Source of the DNA: Strix aluco
Taxonomy: Eukaryota; Chordata; Aves; Strigiformes; Strigidae
Direction: 5' to 3'
Length of the DNA stretch: 64,000 nt
Assembly (NCBI RefSeq): GCF_031877795.1
Contig: NC_133938.1
Span: 12,122,920 to 12,186,919, forward strand
Part shown: piece by piece, positions 8,940 through 23,900 of the stretch
Numbering within the stretch: the first letter of the stretch is position 1
How the letters are laid out: each line of letters begins with the position of its first letter
Notes under the pieces: generated by a model
The model's input: the letters and a program-made list of their open reading frames with translations, nothing else
What the model was told of the DNA's origin: nothing
The model's database searches: none
Made by a program: the position numbers and the translations under genes

Positions 8940-11900
8940 CTGCTCCAAGAGGGAGACAGGAGACAAAAGAAAAACCAGGGTCAACAGGTGGGAGCGCTCA
9001 GGTCACGGCAAACACACCCGCGTGGCCCAGAGCCTGTCTCAGAGCCGGCCACTGGGCTCCAGTGCTACTCCCTGCCATGCCCGATGGGTCACACCACCAC
9101 CTGCCCACTGATGGCAGAGCCAGGTCCTTGCATGATGGGAGGGACATTGCTAGTCCAGCAGTGACGAGGGGCTGGGATGGCACCCTCGCAGGGGATGTCA
9201 CCTCCCTGACACGGACAGAGCTCTGGGATGGTCATCTTTGCAGCACAGGGCCTGGGAGCGAGCAGGAGAAAGGGGCCAAGCTCTGCCACAGGCCAGTGGC
9301 CCCCGGAGCCCCGGCCAAGTAAGCTGGCATGCAACAAGCCCTAAGGAGCAGGGCCTCCAGAGAGGGGCAGAGCAGCTTGGCGCTACGGCCAGCTGTGCCG
9401 GGGCTGCTCGGTGCAGGACAGGGCAGAGCCTGGAAATGCTCCTCCACCATCCAGACCTGCCGTGAAGCGGCCCAGGAGCAGAGCAGGAGGCTGACAGAGA
9501 ACAACAGCTCCTCAAAACAAACACTTTTCTGGTCAGCACACACCGACGCAGCCAGGCAAGGCTGGGGGGCTCTGGTGAGCTTCACCCTTTCACAGATGAG
9601 ATGTCAGGGCTGAATCTGGCCCTAGGAAAGATGGAGCCATTCGCAGCAAACGGGGAACACTACCCTAGCCCCATCGCTGCACTGTGGCCAGGCTCTGCAT
9701 GCGGAGCTGCTGGGCGCTGCACAGACACTACAGCCAAGACCACGGCAGGGTCAGCACCCAAAGCCAGGCTCTGCATGCGGCGTGCCCCAGGCATGCCAGA
9801 GCCACCAGGTACCCTGTACGTGGGGTGCCAGAGCCCCAGGGTCACCAGTGCACGGCACGCGATGGGGTCCGCTGTGGGCAGCGCATCGCAGGCGGTGGCA
9901 GACGCTGGTGAACACGCGTTGCACAGGCACGGTGACTGCGGTCAGGACCCCGCCGAGCCCAGCCCTGCAGCCAGCCCCTGTCCCCAAAGGCCTGCAGAGC
10001 CACTGCCCCAGCTGGCAAGCACCCAGGGGATGACACACTCTCTGAAATGAGCCAGGCCTGCCCCTCCCGGCTCCTCCAGCCCTGGCAGTCCCACAGGCGT
10101 GTGCTCCCGGTGGCAGCACGCGTGGTGGGAGGCCCCGCTGCCTCCCTCAGCAGGAAGGCGGCCTCCAGTTCCCGCTGGGCGCTGGGCGGACGGCAAACAG
10201 AGCATGGAATTTGCACGGCTAAAAGTTAAATACAACACACACACGGATTTCGTCAGAGGCCCTGGCACGGCTGCCTTCGCGGGATCCGATTAACAGGGAA
10301 ATAAAAGGGCCAGAGAACCCACGCAGCAGTGTGAACAGATGCCCTATAAAAATCAAATACATGGTAATCAAGGGGACCGAAAGGTACATTTAAAAAAACA
10401 AAAACCCACCCTGGAAACAAAGGAGCAGGGCTTTGTGGCTTTCCTGGGAGGGCTGCGGAATTAATGGGGAAGAGCACATGTGTTTGATAATCTTTATATG
10501 GCAAAAGACCCATCTTTCAAATATGTCACAAATTCATATTAATCACCTTCCTATTGCCTTCTGTGGCACAGCTATTCCAGTTGCCTTGGGCAAAATTGGG
10601 AACTGTCTGGTTAAAAAAAATGTTTTACATTATAATTTACAAGAGCCTACAAGTCTAGTTTCTTTTAATGGAAAGAACGATTAAAAAAAAAAAGAGAGGA
10701 ATATATATACACCCTGGTATATATACACTATATATATTAAAATATATATATATATATATATAAAAGACAGATATTGTAACTCCATCTGGAAAGAGAGAAT
10801 GTTTGATCTTAACAATGTAACTTCTAGCTTTCAAACAGGCTCAGAAAACAAGAAGTCAGCAGGAGTTCAGATAAAGGAAGCTTAAAAGTCAAATAATTCT
10901 GACTCTGAACCCGAGACTTCTTAGACTCAAGGTCCTTTCCTTTACCCATTAATGGGCTGACTTGTGAGCTCAGGAACAAAGTGCTGCAATGTGAGGATTT
11001 CTGAGAGTCACTCATTACAGATCACTGAGTGGAGTCTGAGTTGCGGAAATCAAAGGATCCAATCTGGAGTAACTGGCTGAACTTCTGCTTGGAACTAATT
11101 TGTTCCGAGTTCGGCTCACCTTTCACCTCCCGAAGGCCCTGAGTAAAGTCCCTACCGGGGTCAGCGGCAGACGGCACTGGGGGGGATCCCAGCTCGGCTT
11201 TAATGGTCAGCGATGGGCACCGCAGCCCCTAGGAGAGGGTGGACAGGCAGCCAGGGTAGGAGGGATGTGGTGGACACGGCAGGGCAGAACGGTGCCGGGC
11301 TTCCCGCTGCTCCGTGGGTCTCGCTGCTGAGACAGGCAGACGCCTCGCCTCACCTGGGCTAAAACACCCTCTGAGATGTCCCCCATCCCCACTGCTTGCC
11401 AAGGGGGGTGCTGGCAGCCAGCCGTTGCCACGACCAGTATCTCAAGACCCTGGTGTGCCTTTACTCATCCATTACAATTCCTGGAATTCAGGCATGCCAG
11501 GCAGCACTCAGGAGTCAGGACTCCTCGTCCTATTCCTGGCTTCGCCACTCACTCCCTCCAACATCTGGAGCAAGGTACTTCTCTCCAGGGAAACAAATCT
11601 GGCTTCAGGGGAGCAGCTGGTTTGGATGCTGAACTAAGCCATGCTTAATCCAACATGTGGAGTGGCACTGACAGGCAGTGCTAGACAGCACAAAGGGATT
11701 CTCCAACTCAGAGGAATTTGAAGCCGGGAGATTAAATGATTTCCCCAAGGGCCACCCGGCAGCTCAGTGGCAAAGCACACACTTGAACTCGGGAGTTCAA
11801 GGCTGGTGTGGCAGGGTTAAACTGCGGAAGCAGCCATGGTGAGAGGAAGAGTGAGGTGTTACCTGCAAGCGCCCACGGCCAGGGCTGCAGGAGGCAAGGG

Positions 11901-14900
11901 AGGGAAAGGCCGCTACAAAGCACCGCTACAAAGCACCACTGCGCTTGCTCTACAGACAGCTGCCTGTTTGCACTACCAATATTGCTACCCCTGCTGCAAG
12001 CGGCCCAGGGTGGGGAAAAGCACTGTGCTTGCAGAGCAGGCTGCTTTCTCAGCACCATGTCCTGTCCCCACTGCGCCAGGGCCTGGGACACCACAGGGTT
12101 ATTGCTGTGTAGGGTGGGGACACATGCATGCACCCCACCAGTCACACAGCCAGCAACTGCCCCAGCCACCCCGCCTTCCTAGAGCTGACCCCAGCCCACT
12201 GATCTTCCAGAGGCCGGTTTTAGCCATGACACCGAGTGAGAGGCACTGGGGCTGCTCCTGCCTGCTCTGGGCAGGGAGCGTCACCAACACACAGCTTCCA
12301 CTCAGCTCAGCCTACCCTTGGAAGAGCTGGTTGTGGGCCACAGGCTGCTGGTCTCTCCCGCTGTCACATTGCCCAGAACTGCAGGAAAGGTTCAGGGCAA
12401 GCACAGTGCCAGGCCCTGCCTGACTCTCCAAACATACCTGAGCCAGGCAGAACATGGTAGAGCAGCCCCATTCCCCTCCTCTCCAAGATACCCCTCGAGC
12501 TGGGATGTAATTTTTCCCCCCTCAAAAGGTAGCATAAAATGGTCACAGTGTGAATGTGCTTGACCTTTTGTCTTGGACTAATCTAATTGTGTCGTCTTTG
12601 TGTAATCAGCCGGTAAAGGTCAGTGCTGTATTTAACATGGGGGCCCTTTAGGTACTGAATTTGCCTTGCAGTGAATTAACTTGATTATATTTCTTTCAAA
12701 TATGTCAGAGACCAGGTCAGTTTAACCCTCTCTGTGCTGCCTGGGCCCACCCCTTTGTTTCCAATTCCAGGAGGTGGCACAGAGGAACAACGTGGTCAGA
12801 AACACAGACATGGGCTCCCTCCTCCTGCAGCCATGGCCACCACCACCACCACCATCACCACCACCTCTCCCGCCTTCCCAACAAGCAAAGTCTCAAGAGC
12901 AAGTGTGTTGTGAATCAGCCCAAAAAAGTTTGCAAACCAGGGCACTCCAGACCACAGGGAGGGGTGAGATTTCAAACGGAATGCAGTAGGGAAAAAAAAA
13001 AAGATTCAGAAGACTCCTTTGCAAATATGAACCTGTCTCAGTAGAACGCTTCCTTATGACTCCATATTGTCACAATCAAATAGGACATTACTCAAGTCCA
13101 GATTAACATGTCGCCTCTGCCGTTGACAGATAAGGTGTTCTCAATATCCTGCAATACATTATACATTTTTAGAAAGTAAAGGTCTGTGCCGCTACCAGGG
13201 GCAGTATGTCTGAGGTGTTGGGGATGCCACTGTGTGGAGACGGGCAGCTTTCATCAGGCAGTTCAGCTCAGCTGTGCCAGGGGACTGCACAGAGGGGAAA
13301 GCAACCTCAGCTGCTCCCCAGGCATACCCTTGGCCCTGAGGCAGTGGTGAGGGGCCGGGCAGCCTGCCCTCATGGAGACAGGGAGAAGAGGCTGGTGATT
13401 AGCATCCTGCAGAGGTACATGCACAGGACATTGTCACAGGGCTCGCAGTGGAAGGACCCCTAGGTCTGGCTTTCCTTTCTTGGCACTGGAAGTAGGGTAT
13501 AAAAACACCCCTTTGCTCTTCAAACACCTCTCTCCTTCCCAAACCTTGTGCTCCAGGCAGGGCTACTGCTTGACTCCAGGAACTCAGGAGGGTCATGGCT
13601 CATCATCTCAAGACTGCTTTCCCCACTTGCTTCCCTCTGCTGAGCAGCCCTTATGGGGCTGTGTCTAGAAGGAAAATGCCTCAGGCCTGCAGCTGTACTG
13701 GCATCACTATTGCTGCCCTAGTGCAAGCTCTCGTCACCCAAAGCTTTTCCGCTTTGGTCCACGGTGGCACCCACGTCAAGCCATCTGCCTGCATGCAGGA
13801 TGTAGGAAGCCCTGCTGACCCCACCTATAGCACCAAGAACACTGTCCAGCACAGGAGACAAGCCCAGAGAGCAGCACTGGGACTTGGGGGGAACAGGCGC
13901 GCTGTGCTCCCTTGGACGCGCACGCCTGGAGGGAGAGCAGGGCAGCATCCCCAGCACTTGTCAGGGCATCTGCGTCGGAGACCTGAGCGCTCCCTGTTCT
14001 GCCCCCCCAACCTTCCTTCTCACCGAGTTGGGGGTCAGTGGTGCTCCTACTACATCAATGATCTGGTCCTTGGCATCTCCCTTGCCCTCCTCGATGCCGA
14101 GCCCTGCCTGGCCATCTGGATGGGTGCCTTCCACACTGAGAGGGCCAATACTACCAGCTTTGGCCAGGGCCTCATAGCGGTGCCGTAACATCTGCAGCTC
14201 GTATTCACAGTTGGCAAAGGCTTGCTTCAGCTCATACAGCAGCACCAGGTCACTCCGCAGCTCATTGAACATCTGCACGATCTCCTCTGTGGGCATAGGG
14301 TTGAGATCTAGGGAGAAAAAGGGTTCTGTTAAACACCCAGACCTGCAGCCCTACGATGATGGAAGACCCAGATCAGACCAGATGACTGAACCTTGCTACC
14401 CACCAGGTCGTATGAAGGGAGGTCAGTCCTGGGAACAGGTCCTCACACACTGCCGCAGAGGACAGAAGAGCTCCTGCTGTTCCCTACACCTTCACCAACA
14501 AGGGGCGGACAGGCTGAGCGCCCTTGCCTCTCTTGTTGCTCCTCCCAGGGTAGGACTGAGGCAGAGAATTGCTCTGCTGCTGTGTTACAGACACGTTTTA
14601 ATGCAGACCCAAACTGCTTGTAGCAGGGGCTGGCAGATCACCTCCCCACACCATGCATTCTGCTGCAGCCCATCACACACACACAGAGCCAGGAAGAGCT
14701 CCACATTCTGGAGAAGAAAAGGATGAAGCTCTGAGCATTGTCCTGATACACAGCAGTGGCCCTGTCTGCAGGGCTGCCCATGTGACCCCTTCCTGCTAGC
14801 AATGCCTTCACCCACACAAAGCCCAGGTGCGTTTCTGCACTCTAAGGCACAGCAGGGCTGGAGCACCAGAAAGCCCTCGAGATACATGTGTTTTGTAAGG

Positions 14901-17900
14901 CTGGAGTGGGGAGTCAGGAACCCCTCCTCACCCTCGTGGAAAGTGAGCTCTAAGAAGCACTCACATCCTTCCCCAAGGTTTCCCTAGCAAGCAAAGACAG
15001 TGGCTCTCTTAATTTTAAAGCAGAAAGGGGAAACCACCCCAATTGAGCCGCTTTCACCAGCCACAGGAGGCCTTAAGAACTGCACACAGTCTCTGTGACA
15101 ACATATCAAGCCATACACCAGTTGGCCCAAAAAACTAACAAGAGTTAGCAGAAGTCAGTGCTGGAAGCAGGCTCAGTAATCTCTTGTAAATCTTTTTCTA
15201 TTTTTAAAAATCCCCCCAACTGCAGTGGGGGGAAAAGGGATCATCAGGTGTCTAATCAAGGGGCACGGCACGCTGGGACCTGTAGTATCTGCAATCTGTA
15301 CCCACTGCATGGAGGACAGCAGCTAGCCATGGGCTGCACTTCTTCCCTCTAGCTACGAGCGGGTATTGTACATGTTAAGTGAACCCTTCTTTCTGCTGCT
15401 AAGACACTGGAGTTCAAGAGTGAGGGATGTGTGTTTACTTGCCTTTCAGCAGAGATGCTCCAGATTTTCACACAGCATGCAACCTATAAAGGGGGGATGA
15501 ACAGTCCCAGACGCATTTTGGACTTGCCACCGTGAGCAGTAAATTAAGAGGAAACGAAGCTTGAAAGCAAGACAGGGCAGCCCTGAACAATGCATGTGCT
15601 GTGGTCACTAACACACTTAGAAGTACCTCTCCCGGCAAGGCTGAGATTTGCCTTCCTAATACTGTGCTGCCTCTCTTGATGGTTAAAAAGGCCCAAACAA
15701 GAGAGAAACAAAGGCTCTTTTAAAACATTTTTCTACTGGGAGGAAAAAAAAAAACCCTGTGCATCTTGTTCTGGCTTTTACCCTCTCTCTCTTTTTTTTT
15801 TTTTAAACACATAAAATATTTTAAAAACCATTCACATACTGTTATTCAAGAAACTGGCTGTATTACTAGGGGAAAAAATAGCCCATCTCGAGAACAAAGG
15901 CTAGCTCTGTGTGTCTCTCTCTCTCGCGTGCCCCCTTTACTCACCTACTCCGAGTTCCATCAGCATCTGCTCCAGGGCTTTAATCTTCTTCTGTCCCACC
16001 GAGCTTGGCAGTTTCATCTGGAACACAAAGGTAACAGAGCCACACAGCTCAGAGATAGCCCTCACTCACAGCCGTCTAGTTCAAAAGGCAAGAGAGCTTT
16101 TCTTTTTATAGTGCAGGGGGAACAAAAAAAGAAAGGGAGAGAAAGGAAAATCAAGTGGTAAGAGAGGGAGACAGGGGCTGAAAGTTTTCAGACTAGGTCC
16201 GAGGGCAGGTATTGAAAAGACCGGTCGTGAGGGCTTTTATTTTCTCTCTCGTGTGTGTGCAAGACACGCTGTTTTACAGTTTCCATGTGTCACTGAATTA
16301 ACAACAAAAGTTCTTCTTGGCTTCAAACCCTCTCCCGCGGTGCCCAGCCCATCAAAGGGCTCATTTACACAGCGGCTAATGTGCAATGCTGCCCTACTTT
16401 ATTCGCTTTAGCCGGCCTGATTAGACTCATGCGCTAACAGACTCACTTCTCCTTTTACCTGCTGAGCCCCAGACCTGTGGGATTCATTTACAGAGCAGGC
16501 TTTATAACAAAGGGGACAGACAGAGAGAGCACAGTTACTTGACTGGCGGAAGTGTGAACACACATTTACATCGGAGCTAAGGGGCTAGGTGAGAGAGGAA
16601 GCATCAGATGTGAGCTATGAAAGGGAATCGGAGCTGGCCAGGAGAGGAAGAATGCATACACTTAGCAGGGTCCTTCCTCTGCATTCATTTGGGCTCTAGC
16701 AGGAGTGCTAGCTGCTCAGACCAAGCATTTATTAGATTACAAGCAGCACAAACGCAGCTGGCACAATATGGCAGAGAGAACAGGTTTCCAAGCCCCGCGG
16801 ATATATCCAAGAACAAATGAAAGCACTTTCCTTCCTCAGCAATGCTAGAAGACAGACCAGGAAAGAAATGATTCTCAACACCGCAGTGTCAAAACACCTT
16901 GCTGCACACAGTTGTGGGCTGTCCCTCCATATCCACTCCTGGGAAGGGGAGCTCCCACCTCCACCCAGGGATCACCGTCACCAGCCCAAGTTACCCAGCG
17001 GGCCACTGAACAGCCAAGAGAAGAGCACCCTGCAGCCGTCCTGCACACCAACTACTGATCAGCAGACCCAGCCTTGGCCAAATCAACCATAAGCCTGCAA
17101 CACTGGGCTGGGAATGACCTGAAGGAAGAGCCATTCTTTACTCCACCTCAAAACTGACCTCTGAGGTGAGCTCACCGGAGGGTCCCGTGGTCACCTTACT
17201 TCCCATAAGCCACAGGTTGAAGTTTCCCAGAACAGACAGCCCAGGGTCAGTCTCCCAAATTAGGCCCATCTTTTCCACAGTGTTCACTGCCCAAACACAC
17301 AAGTGACAAGAGACACCATCTGAACTTCTTAATTCCTTTGAAGGCAAGAGCACTGCACGCACACACCCAAACGGTGAGAAGCGCTAACCTTAACTCAGCT
17401 ATAGCTGAATACATCCCATCAGCAGCTCCACAATCCCAACGCAGGACCTGCTGGGAAAACCTGCCTTCTCTGTACCATTTCAGCCCAGAAACCAGAGTAC
17501 GGACACCACAGAGCACCCCAGGGGAATGGGTCTTTCACAGTATACATTAAGAAGCACCTAGTCCTTTTGCTAGATATTACCACCACAATTAAGACTCCAG
17601 CAAAGGACCAAGAGGACTATCAGGGGAGGCTTTCTAAGAAACCAACCTGATCCAAAGGATCCAAAAGGAGCACTAGGGAAAAAGGAAAACCCGCCCTCGT
17701 GCAAACAGCACAGGTAAGGGCTAGAGGACACCTCTGTCCTTTTTTATACCCTGAGGATCTTTGGCTTAGAGCTGGGCTTTCTGCACATTCATACTTCAGA
17801 GACTGAATCTTTACAGCTGACCACAAAATGATTGTTTTAGCAGAAGAAAGGCTGCCAGAGGTATCAGGTATTTGGATTTCAGTCAAGTCTTTGGTCCAGG

Positions 17901-20900
17901 GTCTTAACTTGTGCAGAACATTATTAAAAAAGGTTTTCCCAGGAGCTCTGCTGCACAGACTACCTGCACAGGCTCTGCTAAAAAGCAGCAGGACAGGGTA
18001 GAGCCCTAAGATAAGGCAGTCCAGAGCACTAAAACAGCAGATGGTTGTTTATTTGGTGGGTGCCATGCTGCAGCTAGCAGTGGGACGTCAAGGAAGGAAA
18101 GGTCACTTAGCACAGCTTAGCAGGAGTCAGAACGGTTAGCCTGGAGCACCACAAAGACATTCCTGAGAGCAAGAGGCCTTGGTCCAGAGAACTGTTCTGC
18201 CCCTCAAGGAATCACATAGAACGTTTAAGATGGGCAATATACCCAGCTCTGTCTCAGCTGGGGGCTGTATGGACTGATCTAGCCAGACTGTGCTATGCTT
18301 AACTTGCGGGACACAAAGAATTAACAGGGCCCAGCATCTCCTCATTGGAGAGCTCTGGACACACAATACTTGTGTGATTATCACAGCCCTGAGAGTCTGT
18401 CTTCACCCCTGCCCCTAACACCGACATCACGATCTTTCTAGCTAAAGGCAGGGTTCCCTTCTGTTAAACACCAGCTGGCAAAAGCACGCTGGACTTCAAG
18501 CCAGCTTCAGGAACAAAAGACAAGAAATAGGAAAAGTTCATGGTTGGCTAGGCAGACAGACAGGAGGTCTTGGTTTGTTGGTTAGAGGAAGAGCACAAGC
18601 TTTTCTCTTGGGAGGCTTCCACTAGTTCAGGAAACTACTGGCCACACAAACGATTAACCTGGCAAAGCCTTCAACTGTGATGTTGTGTATGTCCTGCCCA
18701 CGTCTCACAGGAGTCTGGTCAATGAACACCAAGCCAAGGTCTTCACTGACACTCCTGAAGATTAGAGGATGAAGCAGAGAAAGGCAGGACAAATTAATTT
18801 AACTTCAAAGAAAGGAACACTAGAGATGCTCAGGAGGAGTGGGGCTGTGAGTTTAGTTTAAAAACACATCAATTAAGCTTCCTTTTAATTCAGGCAGGAG
18901 TATCTGGCCTGCAAACAGGAAGGCTTCATTGGTTTCTCAAAGCAAGAGTATATTTTAATTTTACCATCATTAAGAAAATGTTATGATTTATGTGGCTGCT
19001 GTCGGACTAATATCTTTAGAATTTAGCTGGCTAAGCCAATTCATCTCTAAGACTGATGAAGGCTGATTGCTCTCTATGCAAAATGTATTAAAACTAAATG
19101 AGCAGTCTATTACTCAAATGCTGCTGATAATCTGTTAGCCAGGGTCCGTTAGCTGGGCTGCCTTGTTGCAGGAGAGAAGCCTTCATGCCCGGTACAGCTC
19201 TGATAAGCCCAAACTTACTTCAGCAAGCCCTTCTTTGTTTTGGTCTTAAGCAGATGTTCAGAGATGCACCAGAGTGCTGGAAGGGGTGTATCACTCCTGA
19301 GGAATGGGGCAACCCGCAGGGACCACGGGTCCCAGCCAACGGCACAGAGAACAGCTCTCTAGCTCGAGATGTGTGCACTGGGATATGCGGTTTCTGCAGG
19401 ACATATCTCTGCGTTAATGGAAACGCCACTCAGGGCAACCTCGTTGCTTACACCATGGCTCCTGGGATGTTCTTGGTGTTGTCATGGATCGAGTCCTCCG
19501 CAGGGGCTGAGGAAAATTATGTTCCTCGGAGAACTCCAGTGAACAACCACAGCTTCCGAGGTGAATGGCATTTGCCCTTTTCTTTCCTTCCTTATACTAG
19601 ACTATTATTGTTATTTATTATCTTTAAAGTCCCCATATAATAATAATACCTGGGAAACAGATTGCTCCCGTCAGAAAACTGATTAGCCAGGATTTTTGAG
19701 GTTACTATATTTTGGATGCTCTTCTCCTTTGACAGCCTCTCCCTACAGCCCTCTTTGCAACACCAGCCTGCGCTTATAATTACACCAACGTCGCTTTTGA
19801 TTTAAGGACTGTAATCCTTTGTCCTTGCTATAAACAACCTGCATTAAACACATGAACTGCGTGCACCAAGAGAAAAATAAATAAGGAGCTGCAGAAAATT
19901 GTGTGAATCAACACCATGAAGCCACAGTACCAGAGCCTACCTCTGCAGAGAGGAGCCTTGCCTGATCCTGGGATGCACAGCCTCTGCTGGCACATGCTTG
20001 GCCAGAGAGGCACGGAGTACAATGGTACTGACCCGGCCTGCTCTCCCCTGAGGGAGGAGGGCATCACTCAGGAATTGGGCCATGCAGCTTAAATAGATGA
20101 ACAGAGCATCCACCGCACTTTCACGGCAGGGGTTGAGAGACTGGGGGGTGGTCCCGAGCAGTTTGATTTCCATAGAGGGTCTCACCGTAGAGTACACTTG
20201 AGGTTTTGGATGATACAGGATTTTTATTTAACGTTCGAGACATTCCGCCAACAAAACCTTGCTAATTCACACTAATGACTAGGAGACATACTGCAAATTA
20301 ATTGCTAATTGGCAAAATTCATTAAATGAACAAACACGATAAGAAATAGCTGAAGATACAGCCTCTCCAAACAGAACTGGTTCATTTATTTTTGTGTGCC
20401 ATTCAGTTTTCATGATTTATGCTAATATTTTAAGCATAGCTATAAATGTATTTGAGTATATTTTGGAGGAGAAATGAAGTCTAAGTAACAGCAGAGCTCG
20501 CAACACAGTCCCCTGTTATGTCTTACAGCATCACCACCTGGCAGGTAGAGACTGTCATGGGGATCTGCACGAGAAACAGAAGAGGTCTGCAGGATCTACA
20601 GACAGATTCAGCTAGGTCCCACATGTGATTATATCTCCGTGGTCATCTTAAATGTCCTGCTCTCAATTTATTGCTTTCTTCACAAACACTCCATTTCTGA
20701 TGTTCACAACTTCCCGGAAAAAAAATCCCACTTTTGTGCTGAAACCTTTTGTTGGTCTATCAACAAAATACAATGTTTTTAAAATTAATCAGTGGTTACT
20801 TGGATATTTCACATGTACCCTCCCTGATGCTGCACTTCATTTTAATTCCATTTTGAGACAACCTTTTCCTTAAACTCAACCTTCCCCAATCCTAAACAAT

Positions 20901-23900
20901 ATGACTGTCCTAAACCATTAATCCTAAAAACACCACACATCCAACCTGTGTCTGTACAGCTATAAACTGTGGTTTTATGCACCAGTATTGTTGCTCACTA
21001 TTATTACAGCCCACTGACATTGAAAACCACCTTCTGCATGGATTTTAGCAGCACAAAAACTTTCTCATTAGGCACTTTCTTCATGGATATCTTTAGAGCA
21101 CTGAATTACTCAGTGGGTTTCCGGGAAGGAGTGCTAAAGTTTCAGATGAATAATGTTTTTGCATTTTCTGGCTTAAGATGGGGAAAGAAGGTCAACCTTT
21201 CCCTGGCTGCATGGCTCCACTCTGCAGGAGCAGAGAGCCTCCACTCCTGCACAGTTTTAAGACTCAAGGAAGGAAAGAACCATATTAAGTAGTTTAGCCT
21301 TAGAGCTCTGGAATTTAAAAAACCCCAACAGAGAAATTCAATTTCAGATACGAAGGTGCACATTTCTGAAAATCTGAAGTGCTTAACTGCTCAGAACTGA
21401 AGTGCTACAACGAAAGGCAGATGGGCAATTGCAATGGATATATGCAAAAGTTAGAAAAGTTTGAAATTGCAGAGGTATTCTCTGCCTCAGTGAACATACA
21501 TGTTTCCCCCCTGCCCCAGCTTACAGCCACGAAGCCCATGTTTTACGTCAGTGCCTGCTGATCAGTCAGTAAGATTTAGGACAGATAAAAATAGAGTCAC
21601 ACCACTATGCCATCTCTACTATGCTATGTAACGTATTAAACACACAGCAATCACTCTGGGATGGCACATGACCATCAACTTTCTCCATCAATGAGGCTTA
21701 ATGCTAAATAAACCAATCTTTTAAGAAAACATTTCTATGTTAACTTATGTAAATGGTTATTTCAGGGTTTTTTTGGACTGAAGTTAGACATACCCCACAA
21801 ATTCCCAAAGTAATAAATAATATAAATTCTGTACTTGAATCCCCCTAGTAAATTAAACCAGTTCTACTTATTAGAGGAATACACCTAGTGAAAGCTTTGT
21901 CAAGGACGAGGGAGGCCAAGAGATCATGGAGGAGCACAACACAGGCATATGGCAAAGTAGCAGCTCACTAATCCTATAAACATTAATGCCTCGTTATGCA
22001 TCTATAGCACCGATTCAAGGGGTAAAGCTAAGAGATGCTTGCTAAAGAAACCAAAGGTCCTGGAGCATCAATGTCTCAGCATGATAGGTTTTCACCAGTG
22101 CAGGTAACAAGGTCTTCAAGGTTTTTATACTCTCCCACCCTTTCCACCCTAGGAAGGGGGTACAGATTGCTTTGACCCAGCACAAGTGGCCTAAAAACAA
22201 GAATGACTTGGAATCCACACAAATGATGTCTGATAACCTAGAAAGAGTCAGCTTTCTCCCAGTTTGACATGCAGGTTGTGACAAGAAACAAGACACCTGA
22301 GAAGACAAGAATTCACACCTTGCCAGGACTGCCTGTCATCTAGAAGATGGTCATCTTCTGGCAAGCAAAGTATTACCTCCCACTTACCAATCCTGAGATT
22401 TCCTTGCCCTTAAATACAGGTTGCTTTAAGCATAGTGCAAGCCTGTAAAACAAATGCAAAAGAACTACAGGAAGTGTTTGTGGAGGGAAAAAACAGTAAA
22501 ATACATGGCACAGAAGAAAGAACTGCACAGGACATTTTTACTGGAGGGTGCTTTATGTTAAAAGCACATTACCGGTATGACTCTATAGTATTTTGCTTTA
22601 GGAGATCTGAAGATTCCCGTATAGTCCTACCCTTGCCTCTCACTACAGGTGCAGAAATCAAAATGAGACCTGTAGAGGTGGCTGCAGGAAATGGAAACGG
22701 CTGCAGCTTCTGAGCTGCATCTGACAAACAAATCAAGAGCACAGAAAAGTGTGCTATGATCACAGGAAAGGCCCTAAGATAGGCCACAGGAGGGGCAACT
22801 CCAAGGACAGTTTCACATAGTACAAGAACATTACATAAAACTCTAGCTCAGACACAAATCCAAGAAACTGTAGCAAAACATGCATCTAGTCTTGAATTGA
22901 CGTTGCCTTTCTCTTAAATAATTTAACTGAAACTACACTTACACAAATACAAAAAACCACAGTGACTAATTACACTCCAATCGTTATATTGGTTATGCTA
23001 ATGAAAGAGAAAAGTAATATATATGGTGCTCTGCACAAGTTACATACAATCAGATTACCTGATGAATGACACCTAAGACTGTGTCACTATGGGCACACAA
23101 AGGTAGTATAAACTTCTCAAATTGGTCCAGGACTGGCTGACAAAGGTCGCCAAGGCCTTGTACTGCACGGACACTGTTTGGTACCTGACAATTCAACAGA
23201 AGCAGCAACACAGAGTGTCCTTTCCAGAACTGCAACTTACTTTGAAAGACCCCATTACTGTACCCAGACTGCCCTCTTTATACCCCAGAGCCTACTAAGG
23301 CTTTGGTCCAGATGCTCTCCCACACCAAAGAGCTCCACAAAAAAGGTGATGGGTGCATTTTCTTTCAGCAATTTAACAACAACTGCCTTTCAGTTTAGCT
23401 AAGAATGCGAACTGAGGAAGAGAAGTGTTGGATTCACCTTCTCTAGTTCATTCAAGATTTTGTATCCTTTGCTGTTCTCTTTAAAAATAAACACTCCAAT
23501 ATTTTCATCTTATTTCATTCTCTACAGGCAGGAGTTTGATTAGGAAATGCACCAGCACTCTCTTGGCCCTAATTAAAGGGCATGTAATACAACAAATAGA
23601 TGGCAATGCCACAACATGAATTCGATCCAGCCTGCATCATTTGTTCATAACTTTTATTCACAGAAATGAGACTACTACTTTCCTTCCACACCTCTCCCAG
23701 GCTCCCCATGGAAATTACTCTCATCCACTCTCTTGTAGAGTGCAAAACATACAACTTTGCTAATGAAAAATTGCTAGCAGAAGCAACAAGCACGTCTCAG
23801 CTAACTAATCCATGGGATGTTCAGATCTGGAAACATAAAGTTTCCTACCTAATAAGGGTGTGCTGATCTCCATCAGATTGATGCCAGGATGCCTTGGAGT

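Larger units (their letters stand above)
8940..14023 (-). other. DMAP1: DMAP1 intron before terminal exon (5.1 kb)
   Basis: GC-rich at 8940-10200 and 13200-14000, AT-rich in between. It holds AT-rich candidate elements (10265-10680, 12520-12730, 13000-13180), a TA microsatellite, a CAC microsatellite and two MIR-like SINE fragments. The donor is GTGAGA at 14023-14018. If the intron were retained, the frame would run SVRRKVGGAEQ... to a stop at 13963-13961, an alternative basic C-terminus. Confidence 0.8.
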
